Shown here: positions 37,101 through 48,900 of the stretch, piece by piece
Layout of the letters: every line of letters begins with the position of its first letter
How positions within the stretch are numbered: position 1 is the stretch's first letter
NCBI GenBank assembly: GCA_004335835.1
Contig: RWJK01001695.1
Span: 26,680-90,679, forward strand
Direction of reading: 5' to 3'
Origin: Scenedesmus sp. ARA3
Taxonomy: Eukaryota > Chlorophyta > Chlorophyceae > Sphaeropleales > Scenedesmaceae
Length of the DNA stretch: 64,000 bases
Program-made: the position numbers and the translations under genes
Notes under the pieces: generated by a model
What the model was told of the DNA's origin: nothing
Database searches by the model: none
What the model saw: only the letters and a program-made list of their open reading frames with translations

Positions 37101-38856
37101 AACCACACCGCAGCAGCTGCGCTGCCAGCGCTTATTGACTCACCCCTTTGCTGTTGGTGCGCACTTTGATGTGCTTGGTCATCTCAGTGACCAGGCTCAG
37201 CCTACACACAGAGAGCAGCAGCAGGAGGTGGCCAAGAAGGAGGACGGAGTAGATACCCTCGGCTGCTGAAAGGATGCAGGTCGACAGTGCCCAGCGACAA
37301 GACATCAACTCTGCTCAACCACATTGAATGCAACCACAGAGTTGATTGGCTTGCAACGGCAAGAAAAGAGCAGGGCCAAGCGCCCTGTTGAAAGCATGGG
37401 TGCCAGCAGTTGCATACTTGAGCTGACCCCCACAGCTGATCGCTTGCAGCAGTGCCATCACGGCTGCTTTGCACGGCTCTTCTACGTGGGCCCATACAGC
37501 CTATGCTGCGTCAAGCAGCTGTGCTGTGTGTGTGTCACCTGTCCAGTGCTGCCTCGTCAATGCCGCCCATCTGGTTGTATACAAACAGGCTGGACAGCAG
37601 CACAGCCAGGGAGAAGATCTGCGTGCTGTACTGGGCTGTCTGCAACACACAGAGCATTGGGGGCGGCAGCAGCAGGATGCACGTCAACATGAACAACAAA
37701 TCAGCAAGCATTGCAATGTCAGGTCATGTGCAGAATATACTGGAACAACATTCCCAGCTGCCCCAAAACTATTATGCCACTGCTGCAAAGGTGGGTGAGC
37801 GGCCCCAGTTTTGATGGTATCGTGTTCTCTGTGTTGCTGCTGCGGTGTATGTGGCATCCAGTGTGTGATGTAGCTGGCCGTGGGGTTCTGTTTCTGCATG
37901 CTGTCCTGTTCCTGCATCACGGGCTGCCTGTATGCCTTTGCTCAGCCCCACCTGGTCATAGGCATCAATCCCCTCCGTATCCAGCAGCACCTGCAGCACA
38001 ACAGCCACAACCAACACCAGCTCAGCGTATGCAGCGCACAGAACAGCCGCAGTTGACGTGGTGGACAGCAAAGCCCACAGCGCCATCTGCTGACATGGAG
38101 CTGTAACAAACAATGCTCCTCAACTCTGCTGCTGTCCCTACAGCCCCTGTTAGTCCAGACGCATGCTGCTGGTGGCTGCAATTGGCGGCTTTGCAGTGGA
38201 TACATAGCACGCTTGCAAACCACTGCGCCTGCTGGCCCTCTCAAAGCTGCAATGCCTGCAGCAGCTGCTGCCAGCGACGCACGATGTGGTACTCCTTTCC
38301 ATCTTCATCTACGCGCTTCTGAGGTGTTGACCACATCCACAGGCCCTTGGTGCAGGGCCGTGTGGTGGAGCCTATCTGGAAGCCACCTGTCACTTGCAGG
38401 AGCTGGTTAAGGATGAAAGACTTGCCCTGCCTTGCCCTGCAGGAGCATACGGAAGTTGATGCTGATGGAGCGCATGCCAGCTTTGTGACAAGCAGCGCTA
38501 CCAGAGCGTGCTGTGAGGGCTGCTGTCCTGCAGCCCATGTGCCGCTACAAGCTTCACCAGTGCAGCTGCTGAGTGAGTTTCCAGGCAGGGCTGACTCCTG
38601 ACTGCTGCTGAATGGTTTCAAAGGGGTACAGAAGCATGCAAAGCATGCTACCAATTGCCATTGCCGAGTGCAGCACATGCAAGTCCAGCAGCTGTTGCTC
38701 TGCGCACCTCCCGCATACTGCCACCACAGACAGTGGCGTCCTGATGTCCCGCAGGATTGCCAGCGCTCGCTGCCCAACATGAAACTTGCCAGTTTCGACA
38801 TTGTACGTAATCAGCTCGAGAGCTTCTCCTTGCTGGTTGCTGCTGGTGCTCTCCAT
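30190..38856 (-). CDS. GBPL: Guanylate-binding-protein-like large GTPase with C-terminal coiled coil
   Basis: Dynamin-superfamily GTPase of the plant GBP-like type; members bind and hydrolyse GTP and oligomerise. Exons: 38708-38856, 38283-38436, 37952-37990, 37539-37639, 37144-37201, 36806-36895, 36314-36466, 35426-35518, 35244-35306, 34939-35058, 34663-34734, 34307-34452, 33938-34076, 33343-33462, 32893-32976, 32482-32598, 31827-31961, 31322-31504, 30519-30789, 30190-30254; all GT-AG, in frame, 783 aa. The P-loop GRARQGKSFILNQLL spans the exon 1/2 junction (about residues 49-63). Then come GSTTRPCTKGLWMW, the G3 motif LLDTEGIDAYD, VYNQMGGIDEAALD, and WLLRDF as the guanine-specificity RD. FPDRDCATLVRP and an all-helical middle domain follow. 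From about 470 on it is a heptad-rich coiled coil, then a Gly/Ser/Ala tail. The start is the first in-frame ATG. The plant C-terminal extension beyond the coil is not present. Confidence 0.91.
31027..31325 (-). repeat. 147-148-bp tandem donor-edge echoes of GBPL exon 18
   Basis: The end of exon 18 (SEVAGLSRQLEE and the GTGGGTG donor at 31321) is repeated with downstream intron. Equivalent exon ends lie at 31322 (true), 31174 and 31027. The three copies share a long block including GGCCGGCAGCATATGCTGCACAC. Confidence 0.88.
32108..32440 (-). repeat. Four donor-edge echoes of GBPL exon 16
   Basis: The end of exon 16 (KVDNENKAGK plus GTGAGG donor, low edge 32482) recurs at about 32397-32430, 32304-32340, 32205-32235 and 32108-32140, increasingly altered. 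The nearest reads VDNENKAGK almost unchanged; the farthest reads VDMEKEAGE. The third has lost several codons. Confidence 0.83.
33121..33845 (-). repeat. Echoes flanking GBPL exon 14 on both sides
   Basis: The full exon is 33343-33462 (FLDQYMRLAAGPLKWVK through MLGRQEAQ). A donor-edge copy lies downstream at 33121-33200 (KLVEFLKATYPRIVNEMLG). Acceptor-edge copies lie upstream at about 33540-33587, 33690-33735 and 33822-33843, progressively more decayed. This is the clearest case of one exon with echoes on both sides in the expected order. Confidence 0.87.
34216..34237 (-). repeat. Short echo of GBPL exon 12 end resembling a micro-exon
   Basis: A 16-base piece between AG and GT resembles the end of exon 12 (TGCGCAGCGCG). 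Including it would shift the frame of the next exon (FAQVRARKLAEAA), whereas joining exon 12 directly to 34076 keeps it. I therefore read it as an echo, not an exon. Confidence 0.65.
35942..36180 (-). repeat. Two donor-edge echoes of GBPL exon 7
   Basis: The end of exon 7 (FPDRDCATLVRPMHDEL and GTGAG donor, edge 36314) recurs at about 36119-36178 and 35945-36000. Both remain nearly identical in protein terms (the first reads MHDEL as IHDEL). They lie in the following intron. Confidence 0.88.
36533..36672 (-). repeat. Two acceptor-edge echoes of GBPL exon 7
   Basis: The start of exon 7 (CAG acceptor then VTPNDYLETALMP, edge 36466) recurs at about 36540-36583 and 36637-36668 in the preceding intron. 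The first keeps VTRNDYLETALMP; the second keeps only the first codons (VAPSDYLQ). Confidence 0.85.
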
Positions 38857-39649
38857 GCTGATGCTGCTGCGGTATGACACAGCAACAGCAGATGGGGCCT
38901 GGGCAGAGGCCTGGCTTTCTCTCTAGGCTACTGCTGCAATCCAAGTCCAACAAGCATGCTCATCTCAAAAATCTTGTCTGCATCATTGCCTGTCAAGTGT
39001 GTGCAGAGAAAGGCCTCATTCTGTAGGTAGGCCAACCAACCAGGTCAAGGCAGAAGCAACCCTTGTCAGCCGGACTTCCGAGAACTTTAATCCTTCGTAG
39101 TAAGGCGTTTTGAGTACGTTGACTTAGTACGGTTCACACCTCAGTGCTGTAATGGACAGCTGATTTGAAACGCGCACTGACAGACAACGGCATGACAACG
39201 CTGACGGACAAACCCTCCTGAAGCAGCTCGTATCGCCACACATGTCGATCTTGCAATTTGATTGATGAAGTCGCTTGCTCAGCATGCTCTGCCGTTGAAG
39301 CTGTGTTACTGCTGCAGCACAACAACGATACAGTGCACTGTACATGATCGGTGAAGGCGTAAAGATAGCGCAGAAATCTGAATGCTGATGTACTCAGACC
39401 CACAAGCTTCGGACAGGCGAACCTCGAGGTGTGATTGCTGGCCAGCTCAAGCAGCAGCAGCACCCTAGCAGCTGTGGATGCACAGCTGTATCCTGCGTGC
39501 CCGAGCCTTACTCAACGCCTAGCTGTACCAATCAGCTGCCGATGTCAAACCCGAATCATCATTGAATTGTCAACTCCATAGCGCGCACCTCAATCATGCT
39601 GTGATTTCTTACTGCACTGCACCGACCACGCTTGCAGCAGCAGCCTGCA
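38857..39649. promoter_or_regulatory. Divergent intergenic region between GBPL and CEP120
   Basis: A 793-base head-to-head spacer that should contain both promoters. It is less triplet-rich than its surroundings. No TATA box or known motif stands out. Confidence 0.4.
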
Positions 39650-42600
39650 ATGACCAGCCCTGCAGCGCCATCGGGCGGCAGCGCTGCCGCTGCTGGCGAT
39701 GGCTACTTTTTCAAAGTGCAAGTGCTGGAGGGCCGCGGCTTTGGCGAGGAGCCGCAGGCGCTGCTGTGCTGTGCAGCTTTCGCAGGTTGGTGCAGGAACC
39801 TCATCTGGTCTAGCCCTCCTGCAGGACAAGCTCTACACCATTGTAAATGCAGGCATGCGCTCGTCGCATCACCCAAACAGCTACATCCCCATGTCTCTGA
39901 TCATTTCCTCTGTGGTGACTCAGTCTCGAACCGCCGTTTGTCCCTGGAAACGTCTTGGTGTCCTGCAGGAGACTTCAAGTCAACACAGTACAGCGTCAGC
40001 ACAGATGCACACGTCTGGAACTGCAGCTTGACTTGGCGCGTCAGCAAAGATGAACTCCGGAAGGCACAGGCCAGCGGCTCGAGCCACTGCAAGCTGACTG
40101 TGCTGCGCAAAGATGGCAGCAAGCTGGGCTGGGCAGTGGTCAGCCTGAGGTCAGCCAAGCTGCAGTCGCAGTACAAGTCAGACCCAACAGGTACGTGCGC
40201 AAGCCCGCCTGCATGCACAGCAGCAGCAGCTAGTACGGCTAGCTATGCACATTAACAGCGGCTATAGTAGCTGTAGTTACAATACCAAGTAGCACCAGCA
40301 GGCATGCGAGCAAGCTGCAGCGTGTTGCAGCAGTGTTTTCACCCTTGTCCTAACATGTGACTCTGTCTACAACTGCTGCTGCTTCTGCTGCTGCATCCTG
40401 CCGCAGGCAAATGGCTGCAGCTTAATGCCTCAAAGCTGACAGACCCGCCGCAGCTGCGTGTAGCCTACTCGCTAACAGAGGAGCGGGCGCTGCCACAGCT
40501 GAACGAGCAAACCACTAGCAGTGGCTCTGCAGCAGGAGAAGCAGCCAGCAGCAGCAGCCCTGCAGCAGCAGCAGCAGCTGCTGGCACTTCTGCCACAAGC
40601 AGCCGCAGGAGCAGCCAGCACTCATCTGCTGCAGCTAGCCTCAGGCCCTCTAAGTCTCGAGGCAAAGGAACGGCAGGCGCAGCAGCAGGATTGGTGCCTA
40701 ACAGCAGCAGCTCGTCGTTGCATGATGAGCAGGATCATGCAGCAGCTGCTGCGTCTGGAGAAGAGCAGCAGCTGGGAGCAGACAACACTGCGGTCAACTC
40801 GAGCAGCAGGCAGGACAGCGCGCATCTGCCAAGCAGCCAGCAGCAGCAGGATCCAATCGAGCAACAGCTGTCACAGCAGGAGGCAGGCATACACTTCCTG
40901 CCTGCAGGAAGTCCTGAGGAGCTCAGCAGCGCTGCAGCTAGCCGGCAACACTCCAGGAGCAGCAGCTGGCATCAGCATGCAGATGATGCGCCGAACAGCC
41001 GTCCCGCTGCAACAGCAGCTGCAGAAGAGCAACAGGCAGCAGCAACTGCACCTGCCGTGGATGCCGTGGCAGCTGCAGAGGCAAGCCTGCCTACGTTTGC
41101 GCAGCGCAGGCGGCAGCAGCAGCTGCTTCAGCTGCAGGCCGCAGCATCTGAAAGCAGGTTTGCTCAGGCAGCAGCTGGTTCATCGGGTGCTGCTGAAGCA
41201 CAGCCAGCAGCTGCAGTTCATATAGCAGACGCGCAAGGCGATGCTGCAGTAGCAGCAGTGGCTTCAGCGCCTGCAGCGGCAGCTGCTGACGCAGTTTCAG
41301 ATGCAGTGCAGCTGCAGCGGTCGGAGACACCAGCTAGCCCTGAGGCAGCAGCTCTACCTGCAGCTGCTGCTGATGCAGTTGGTGCAGCACAGGCACCAGC
41401 AGATGCGGCAGCAGCAGATGCAGATGCAGCTGACGCTGCAGCAGCAGAAGCAGATGCAGCCGCAGCTGACGCTGCTGCAGCAGCAGCTGACCCTGTGCGG
41501 CACTTCACATTCACGCTGGATGTCCGGAGCTTTCAGGCTGGCAGGCGGCTGCCGATTGCCATGGCTGCTACGTATGTGCAAGCCTTCCTGCCGCAGGAGC
41601 TGATTGGTGAGTTGAGCAGTACCTTGCAACAGCGTATTCCCATCTGTGCAGCATCTAGGCATCTATATGTATACGGTGTTGCTGTGGCGGGTAACATCCT
41701 GCTCTGCAAGGGCACTTGGCCACAGTGTCCCTGTAAACTGGTATGTAGGCTTCCTGGCAGGCGCTGCAAGTGGCCACATGCCAGGCGTACTCTCTTGTTC
41801 ATTCAATATTAATCAACATTTACCTTCTCGCCTGTGTCTCTGATTATCCATTATGCCCTGCCCCTGCAGGCTTCCTGACAGGCCCCTATGTCATTCTCTT
41901 TCACACTCTTGGCTGCTGTTCGTGACTGACCTGCCGCCGGCAGGCTTCCTGACAGGGCCCTGCAGCGCCAAGCTGCCTCCTAAGTCCTCATGTCTATGTC
42001 TTTCTCTGTCACACCCTTGGCTGCTCTTTCTCACTGCCCTGCCGCTTGCAGGATTCCTGACAGGGCCCTGCAGCGCCAAGCTGCCCCCAAAGCTCACACC
42101 GCTGCGCACGCTGCCGGCCGTTGATGTGCTGCGCGGCAGCGAGGCAGCACTGCCGAATGGCTGCGGCAGCGTGGACTTTGCAGCTGGCGTGATGGGCTTG
42201 GCGGGGCTGCTGGCTGCAGAGCCGCGCGTGGTGCTGGAAGTGTGGCACAGGGAGAAGTGAGCTGCTGCTACTGCTGTGTGACATTTTGTAGCGCATTGTG
42301 TTGTTCGGTCCTTGGCCCAACGGCTGCGGCAGCGTGGACTTTGCGGCTGGCGTGATGGGCCTGGCAGGGCTGCTGGTTGCGGAGCCGCGCGTGGTGCTGG
42401 AAGTGTGGCACAGGGAGAAGTGAGCTGCTGCTATTGCTGTGTGATTTTGTGTGTTTTTGTAGCGCATTATGTTGTTCGGTCCTTTGCCCAACGGCTGCGG
42501 CTGCATGGACTTTGCGGCTGGCGTGATGGGCCTGGAGGGCTGCTGGCTGCGGAGCCGCGCGTGGTGCTGGAAGTGTGGCACAGGGAACTGCCGCTGCCGC

Positions 42601-45600
42601 TGCTGCACGTCGTGCAGTGCACCTGTCTGCTGGCGGTGCATTTCTGTACATGCAAGGAGCCATGTGCTTGTGCCCTGACAACAATTCTGCACTTTCGCAC
42701 TGCTATGTATGCTGTGTCTTTCGCGCGCCCTGCTTCTTGCATGCTGCGCTGCGTTGCAGGTTGCGCGCCTACCTGCTGCTGGGTGTGGCGAGTGTGTCGC
42801 TGTCCGTGCTGCTGCAGGAGTGCTGACTGCCTGCTCATGCTGTCTGTCGGTGAATTCTCCTCATGCTGTATGCTTTCATGCATTGAGCTGGCTGCCTGCT
42901 GCGCAGGCTGCGCGCCGCTGTCGGCGCTGCTGCAGGAGTGCCGGCTGCCTGATCACATCCTCTGTTTCTTGCTGGTGTCATGTGTCTTTACTCTGCGTTC
43001 GCTGCTGCCTATCTCCTGCGCTGCTTTTTACAGGCTGCGCGCCGACCTGCTGCTTGGGGTGGCGAGTGTGTCGCTATCGGCGCTGCTGCAGGAGTGCTGG
43101 GTGGATGGCTATGCGCCTGTGTATGCCATGATGGCACGCGCAGATGGTGGCGACGAGCGCCAGGAGCAGGTGCAGGTAGGTTATAAGTGGCCCGCCGGCG
43201 AGGCGCCTCTTTCAATGTGTCTCTCGGTCTGTGTTCCCCTCGCTCTCCGAGCATGAGCAGCAGTTCATGGTGGCAGATTGTCTCCACACGTGCATGCATG
43301 CATCTGCATCCGTGTGTTGATGGCGCGCGCAGACGGCGGGGAGGAGCGGCAGGAGCAGGTGCAGGTGTAGCACATGCACACTCTCCCTCAGCCACAGCAT
43401 AAGTTCACAAGATCAGCTTGTCTGCTGCAGTGCATGCATGTGTAGCTGGCTGCATGGCATCTAGGCAGCTTATTACCGTGCTGCTAGCTGGCTTTCAAAA
43501 CTCAACCTTTGCATGCGCTATGTGCCGCAGGTTGGCCTGCTGCGGGTAGTGCTGTCACTGGAAGACAAAGGTGCAGCAGCAGCAACAGCAGCAGCAGCAG
43601 CAGCGTCGCCTGCACGCGCCAGGCACTACCAGCGCAGCAGCAGCAGCGGCCCACTCACTCCTCTCAGGAGCCCAGGCAACCGCACTCCACCCAAGCAGCA
43701 GCTGCATGCACCAGCAGCAGGAGTAGCAGCAGCAGCGGGGCTGCCGGCGCCTGCGCGGCCGTATGCGCTGCGGCAGCAGCAGCTGCAGCAGGGGATGGCA
43801 GCAGCTGCTGGGGGTGCTGCTGCACCTCAAGCTCAGCTGTTGCAAGATAGTGCTGCTGTTGCAGCAGCTGGCGTTCAAGGTGGGAACTTGGCGGCTGGTG
43901 GTGAACTTCCTGGTGCAGTTCTGGGTGCTGTTCCTGGTGACTTCAGGCAGATGCCGGAGTACCTGGTGGCCTGGGAGCTGGAGGTGTGGAAGAAGGTAAG
44001 AGAGATGCTGACATCAGCACGCTCGTGCTGCGGCTACAGTATGCATCTCTCCAACCCGTTAACACACCCCAGCACTACAAGAAATCAGCACATGCCCCCC
44101 GGTTCCATACAGCCTCACAGGTGTGCTGTGTTGTACAGCTGCACTGATTATCTCACACTGCTCCTGCTGGCAGGTTGGCAATCTCTTCGTTGACACGACT
44201 GTGCCTGCTGTATTGCGCTGTTTGTGTGTAGGCCGAAGAGGCGCGGTTCAGGGCCCAGCTAAAGGAGCTGGAGCAGCAGCGCATGAGCGTCATCGAGCAG
44301 CAGTGGTGGAAGCGCGAGCGCGCACGAGAAGCTGAGGCAGCTGCACTCAAGGCGGAGTATGGCCGGCTGGAGCAGCAGACGAAGGCGCTGCTGGCCGCGG
44401 TGCAGGTGAGACCCGGCAGTCAGGCTGGGAGGTTCAGCGCATCTGGGTGGAAGACGTGGCAAATTGTAGCGGCGGCAGCTGCATGTGGTGAGGCAAGCTA
44501 CGGCTTCGGCGCGCAAGGTGATGGAGTAGCAACATCAAGAGCTCGCCAGCATGATCGCTGCAACATATCCAGCAACCTGCTGCCTGGTGTGTTGCTGTCA
44601 ATGAGTTCACCAATCAGCATGAAACTGCCTCACTGCTGCAGGAGCGCGAGGCCAAGCTGCTGTCTGCTGAGGCTGACCTGGCGAGGCGTCGCGCTGACCT
44701 GGAGCGGCAGCAGGCAGGCCGCATGAGCGAAGCAGAGGCAGCAGTGCGGCGACTTCAGGTGCGTGCTTGCGGATGTTCTTGTTTGTGCCAGTGTGATCCA
44801 AGTTCTGAACAGTGCGTGGCATGAGCTTGCTGCAAGCTGGGGAGCGTAATGGAACAGCAGGCTGGCCACGTGGGCGAGGCGGAGGCAGCAGTGCGGTGGC
44901 TGCAGGTGCATGTGCGCTGTTCATGCTGTGCATTGGTGCATGGACTATGCACCACTCACGGTGCTGGTATCTGCTGTTGTTGTTAGCCGATTCAATTGAC
45001 AAGGGCTCCACTTGTCAGTCTAGGGTGCAGGACTTGATGGTGTTGCTGTGTCTGCTGTGCCACAACGCGCTCGATGCAGCGTGCATGCCGCACCTTACTG
45101 CTGCTGCTCTGTGGTCAGCTGCTGGCAACCACCTAAACCGCTACATCTGCCTTGCACTGTGAACCCATCAGTGGGGTGTGAGCACCAGCTGTCGTTGGAG
45201 CGCGGCTGCACTCATTTCACTGATATGCTTTGCGCTGCTTGTTGACGACGAATTGTATTGCTGCTGCACTGTGTGCCAGGTCGAATGTGAGCACCAGCTG
45301 TCTCTGGAGCGCGACCGCACAGCAGCAGTGGCGCGGCAGCGGGATGCTGCAGAGTCGCGGCTGCTGGCTGCAGAGGCACGCGCTGCTGCACTGGAGGTGC
45401 GCTTGTACATGATGCTGATTTTGCTCTTGTGCAGCTTGCTGGTGCAGCTTGCTTGTATGCTGGCTGCAGCGGCACGCGCGCAGCGCTGGAGGTGCCATCA
45501 TCCACGGTTCTGCATGTGCTGCTGCGCAGCTCTACTGGTGCAGCTTGCAGACACGCCTGGCACTGACATGATGCAATGTAGAAGGAGCATTGCGTGCAGG

Positions 45601-47452
45601 TCGCAGTCACCCTGCATGCAAGTCATGCAGCGGCGAATGCTTGGTTGACAAGCTTGTTAGCTGGCCTGCTTTTGTGTTGTATGCAAGCTCCGGGGATCCA
45701 AATGCTGCAAGTCACATCGGCCGCACACTGTGCTGCACTGCCCTGCTCAATCAAATGCAAACCTACAGGCCCAGTTCAGCGAGTACCGCTCAGCGCAGCG
45801 CGACACGCCAGAGGCCCAGCTGCAGCTGCAGCTGCAGGAGGTGCAGGCGGCAGCAGCGCGCGCAGAGGACCGCGCTGCTCGCGCAATCAAGCTCAAGAAG
45901 CAGTACAAGCAGCAGGTGAGCATGCAAGTGCAGGCATGCCAGCGGCTGGTGCAGCAGCATGGGCAGGCACAGTGCTTCTTCTGCATCAGCACTGTATGTC
46001 AGCAGGGGACGTGTCACATGCTGCGCATTGCGGCTGTTTGCAGGCCAGTGTAGTGCGGCTGCAGCGTGGCTAGTGTGACGCGCTCCATGTTTTCTGCTGC
46101 TATATCATTACAGGGCGTTCAAGATGCATCAAGCGTATGTGCAACTTATTGTCGTGTGTTGCATGGTCTGCAGGTGCTGCAACTGGCTCGCGAGATGGCT
46201 GCGCTGCACCAGCAGCGGCAAGCAGAGGCGCTACAGCAGCTGGAGCAGCAGCAGGCAGCAGCAGCAGCGCAGGAGCAGAACAGGTGGGCCGGTTGCATGT
46301 CTGCGGCATAATGGCTTTGCAGCTCTCCCTGTTGATGCTGGTCTCTTGGTAGCTCAACAGCACACGTAACACGCCATCCTCTTTGATGGTGCATCGCCGA
46401 CCAAGTAGGACAGTGCGTGTGTGGATATGCTCACCATCCTAGACAAAACCCATGGATTGGCAATAGCAAAGTCGTCCCATGCTTCAGTTGTAACGTGTTT
46501 GCTGTGCTCTCTTGCCTGCAGCTTGGCAGCTGCACAGCAAGCAGAGCTATCCACCGTGAAGGAGCAGTTGGCACAGCTAAAAGCAGCAGCACTTGCATCA
46601 GCAGTAGCAGCAGCAGCGGCAGCAGCAGCCAGCCCTAGCCGAGGCTCCCATGGCAGCGACAGTGACAGCAGCTGGCAGCAGCACAAGCGGCAGCAGCAGC
46701 AGCAGCAGCGGCACAGGAGGCGCCATCAAGAGGGCAAAGAGAACCGTTACAACCGGCGAGAAGATGAGCTGGGGCAGCAGCATGATCGGTCAGCTGCTGC
46801 ACATGGCGGCGGCAGCAAGAAGGCAGCAGCAGTAGCTGCGCTGCAGCAGCAGCGGTGGCAGCAGCGTCACCAGCAGCAGCAGCACGCAGGGGTTGCTGAA
46901 GGCTATGCCAGTGGCAGCAGCAGTGAAGAGGAGCCTTGGGAGCAGCAGCAGAAGCATCAGGCCTCTGACTCTGGCTACAGCAGCAGCAGCGATGACAGTG
47001 ATGCAGACTTCAGGGTTCACCATAGAGCTGGCAGGGCCAGCCGTGAGCAGCAGATGCGCAGCGGCACTGCTGCTGCTGCTGCAGGTGGCCCAGCATCTGC
47101 TGCTGATGCTGCCCTAGCAGAGGTTGCTGCACTGGCTGCAATCCTCAACCAGCCACGGCCATCATCAGCAAAGTCGGCAGCAGCTGCTGCTGCTGCTGCC
47201 GGTAACCAGCAGCACGCCTCACCACAGCAGCAGCAGCAACAGCAGCCGACGCCGAGCCCTGCCGGTAACCAGCAGCACTGGGGCTCATCTGCTGCTGCTG
47301 CGCCTGCTGCTGATCCGTTGGCAGAGGTGCGGCGGCTGCTGAAGGAGAAGGTGGAGCTGATTGCGAGTGGGCTGTATGCGCGGGATGACCCTGTGGTGCT
47401 GCAGATAGATGCGCGCGTGCAGGCACTGGCAGAGCAGCAGCTGAGTGCATGA
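39650..47452 (+). CDS. CEP120: CEP120/UNI2-type centriole and basal-body protein, about 1321 aa
   Basis: CEP120 proteins act in centriole elongation and maturation; the Chlamydomonas UNI2 gene is the algal counterpart. Exons: 39650-39785, 39969-40190, 40407-41606, 42052-42256, 43034-43175, 43531-43995, 44232-44405, 44642-44758, 45280-45396, 45769-45915, 46174-46283, 46522-47452; all GT-AG, in frame. An N-terminal C2 domain (about 18-150: FKVQVLEGRGF, WNCSLTWRVSKDELRK, GKWLQL) leads into a ~330-residue Ala/Gln/Ser-rich linker. The second C2-like (DUF3668) domain (about 480-650) contains FTFTLDVRSF, VDFAAGVMGLAG, VVLEVWHREKLRADLLLGVA and LLRVVLSLED. Then EYLVAWELEVWKK opens a long coiled coil (about 770-1040), followed by Ser/His/Gln-rich low complexity. 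The last 45 residues (LAEVRRLLKEKVELIASG, then a helix) match the conserved CEP120 tail in character. The start is the ATG opening the C2 exon. Confidence 0.9.
41867..41985 (+). repeat. Two acceptor-edge echoes of CEP120 exon 4
   Basis: Copies of CAG followed by GCTTCCTGACAGG start at about 41869 and 41943; the true acceptor is at 42051. The second runs on through GPCSAKLPPK before diverging; the first stops after GFLTGP. The pyrimidine-rich intron stretch before each acceptor is also repeated. Confidence 0.87.
42300..42595 (+). repeat. Two donor-edge echoes of CEP120 exon 4
   Basis: The end of exon 4 (NGCGSVDFAAGVMGLAGLLAAEPRV, EVWHRE and a GTGAGC donor) is repeated after 42256 with a 163-base period; the next donor is at 42420. 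The second echo (42483-42590) is frameshifted and has lost the donor. Copy 1 is almost identical to the exon. Confidence 0.9.
42756..42945 (+). repeat. Two acceptor-edge echoes of CEP120 exon 5
   Basis: Starts of exon 5 (LRA.LLLGVASVSLS.LLQE) occur at 42760-42825 and, shortened, 42906-42945; the intact exon begins at 43034. The first copy keeps acceptor, frame and LLLGVASVSLS, then reaches a stop. A donor-edge relic (ARADGGEERQEQVQV) follows at 43318-43369. Confidence 0.85.
44860..45500 (+). repeat. Echoes of CEP120 exons 8 and 9
   Basis: 44872-44908 repeats the exon 8 donor edge (EAEAAVR.LQ then GTGCATG). 45175-45213 repeats the exon 9 acceptor edge (CEHQLSLERG). 45437-45498 repeats the exon 9 donor edge, decayed. 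The first two are in the intron between the exons, the third in the next intron. Confidence 0.75.
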
Positions 47453-48892
47453 GCAGCCGTGTTTTGGGCTGGCTGCGAGAGAAGCTGATGGCATGCCAGC
47501 TGGCAGTGGCAGTATAGTGGGGCATGGAGGCACAGATTGTGTGTGCCGCGGGCAATCCAGCAGTCACTGGTCAGTGGCACTCTACTGTTGAGCCTGCTAT
47601 CGCCAAGACGGGAAACAACAGCTCCTGTTACGCTGGCTGAGCTGTTGACACTGTTCAACTATGCCTGGTGTCGTCGTGATGATCGTTGTGTTACAACACT
47701 GGCAACAGCTACAAGGCCATTGACCCTGTGCCCCACTGGCATTCAAAGTGGGAGGAAAGGGACGCACTGCTCTTGGGGCAGCGCGCACTGCATCATGTTT
47801 TCGACTGTAGTGTACACTACACATGTACATGTACATCCCAAGACAATAAAGATCAGCGGCACTTCCCCTGGATCTCAACATGCCTCTCACCATGCGTCTG
47901 GCCAAAACGACCCCAACCATGCGGTGCATCATCAGACACAGAACGACACACCGCTATGCAAGCATCATGCATGGACACAACTTCTCACAGTCTCCTCAAC
48001 ACAACCGGCAACGACCTCGCTCATGCAACAAAAACCTCTGCGCAGCAGTGGCAGGGCCAGCAAAAAACTCACTGCAACGAGGACCCAGCACTGCACCAGA
48101 CGCTCAGATGCTGTGTTAAATTGACACCGCCTCTCCCCCTCACCCTGATCTCAGCTGGTGTGAAGTTGCGTAGCTTCTGGCCGCAGTAACATAATACATG
48201 CATGCCGATGCTGTGCTAGTAAAAACACGTACACGCGGCGTAACAACCCATCAGACAGAAAAGTGACTTCTGCACAAGACAAACGCCTAAGACCTCCAAG
48301 CTGTGCGAGAAAGCCGCACTACACAACAAGGCTGCAGTTACAGCCCATGACTGACCCACTTGAGTCAATTTCTGCTCAAGCAAAGCAAGCATGCGTTTGA
48401 TCAACTATAGCGGCACAAGCCGCCACCTTACACACACAGCACCAAAGGATCACCTTGCACTGCTATGGACCGCCTCGTACTTTTCAGCTCTGATAACTGC
48501 AACACTATCATGTTGTAAGTGGCTGCAGCGGCACCACCTGCGCCCTGCGCTGCGCTGCACTGCATTGACTCACATTTCATTCATGGTTCTCGTCAAACAA
48601 TCAATCAACCACACGGGTAACCTTGCCCATCAGGGAGGCAATGACAGGCTCATAGGACAGAGAGGAAAACCTGGTCAGAGCAAGAACCATCCAGCCAACC
48701 AACAATTCCATCCAGCCTTGCACCGTGGCTGACATCAGCGTCAAACATCAGCTACAAACGCAACAGAACACCACCCTAACGCCAAACAAGTGCAGTCCTC
48801 GCCTCTGTACTGCCTCAGCACTGCGTGCCAGCACCCCCAGCACACATCATGCGCAGCATTGTACTGCCTCAGCACTGCCTGCCAGCACTACA
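47453..48892. other. Convergent intergenic region after CEP120
   Basis: Lies between the CEP120 stop and the C-terminus of the chromodomain-like gene on the other strand, so both 3' untranslated regions should be here. TGTAA at 48514-48518 is the first plus-strand candidate poly(A) signal; an AATAAA occurs near 47845. The right end (48790-48900) holds echoes of the chromodomain gene's last codons. No RNA gene is visible. Confidence 0.45.
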
Positions 48893-48900
48893 CTACACGC
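48790..48900 (-). repeat. Stop-side echoes of the chromodomain-like gene, copy 1
   Basis: The end of the gene (LRQYNAAHDVC, with CACACATCATGCGC on the plus strand) is repeated downstream at about 48839-48870 and 48795-48825. The block CTGTACTGCCTCAGCACTGC is shared by the copies. Confidence 0.75.
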
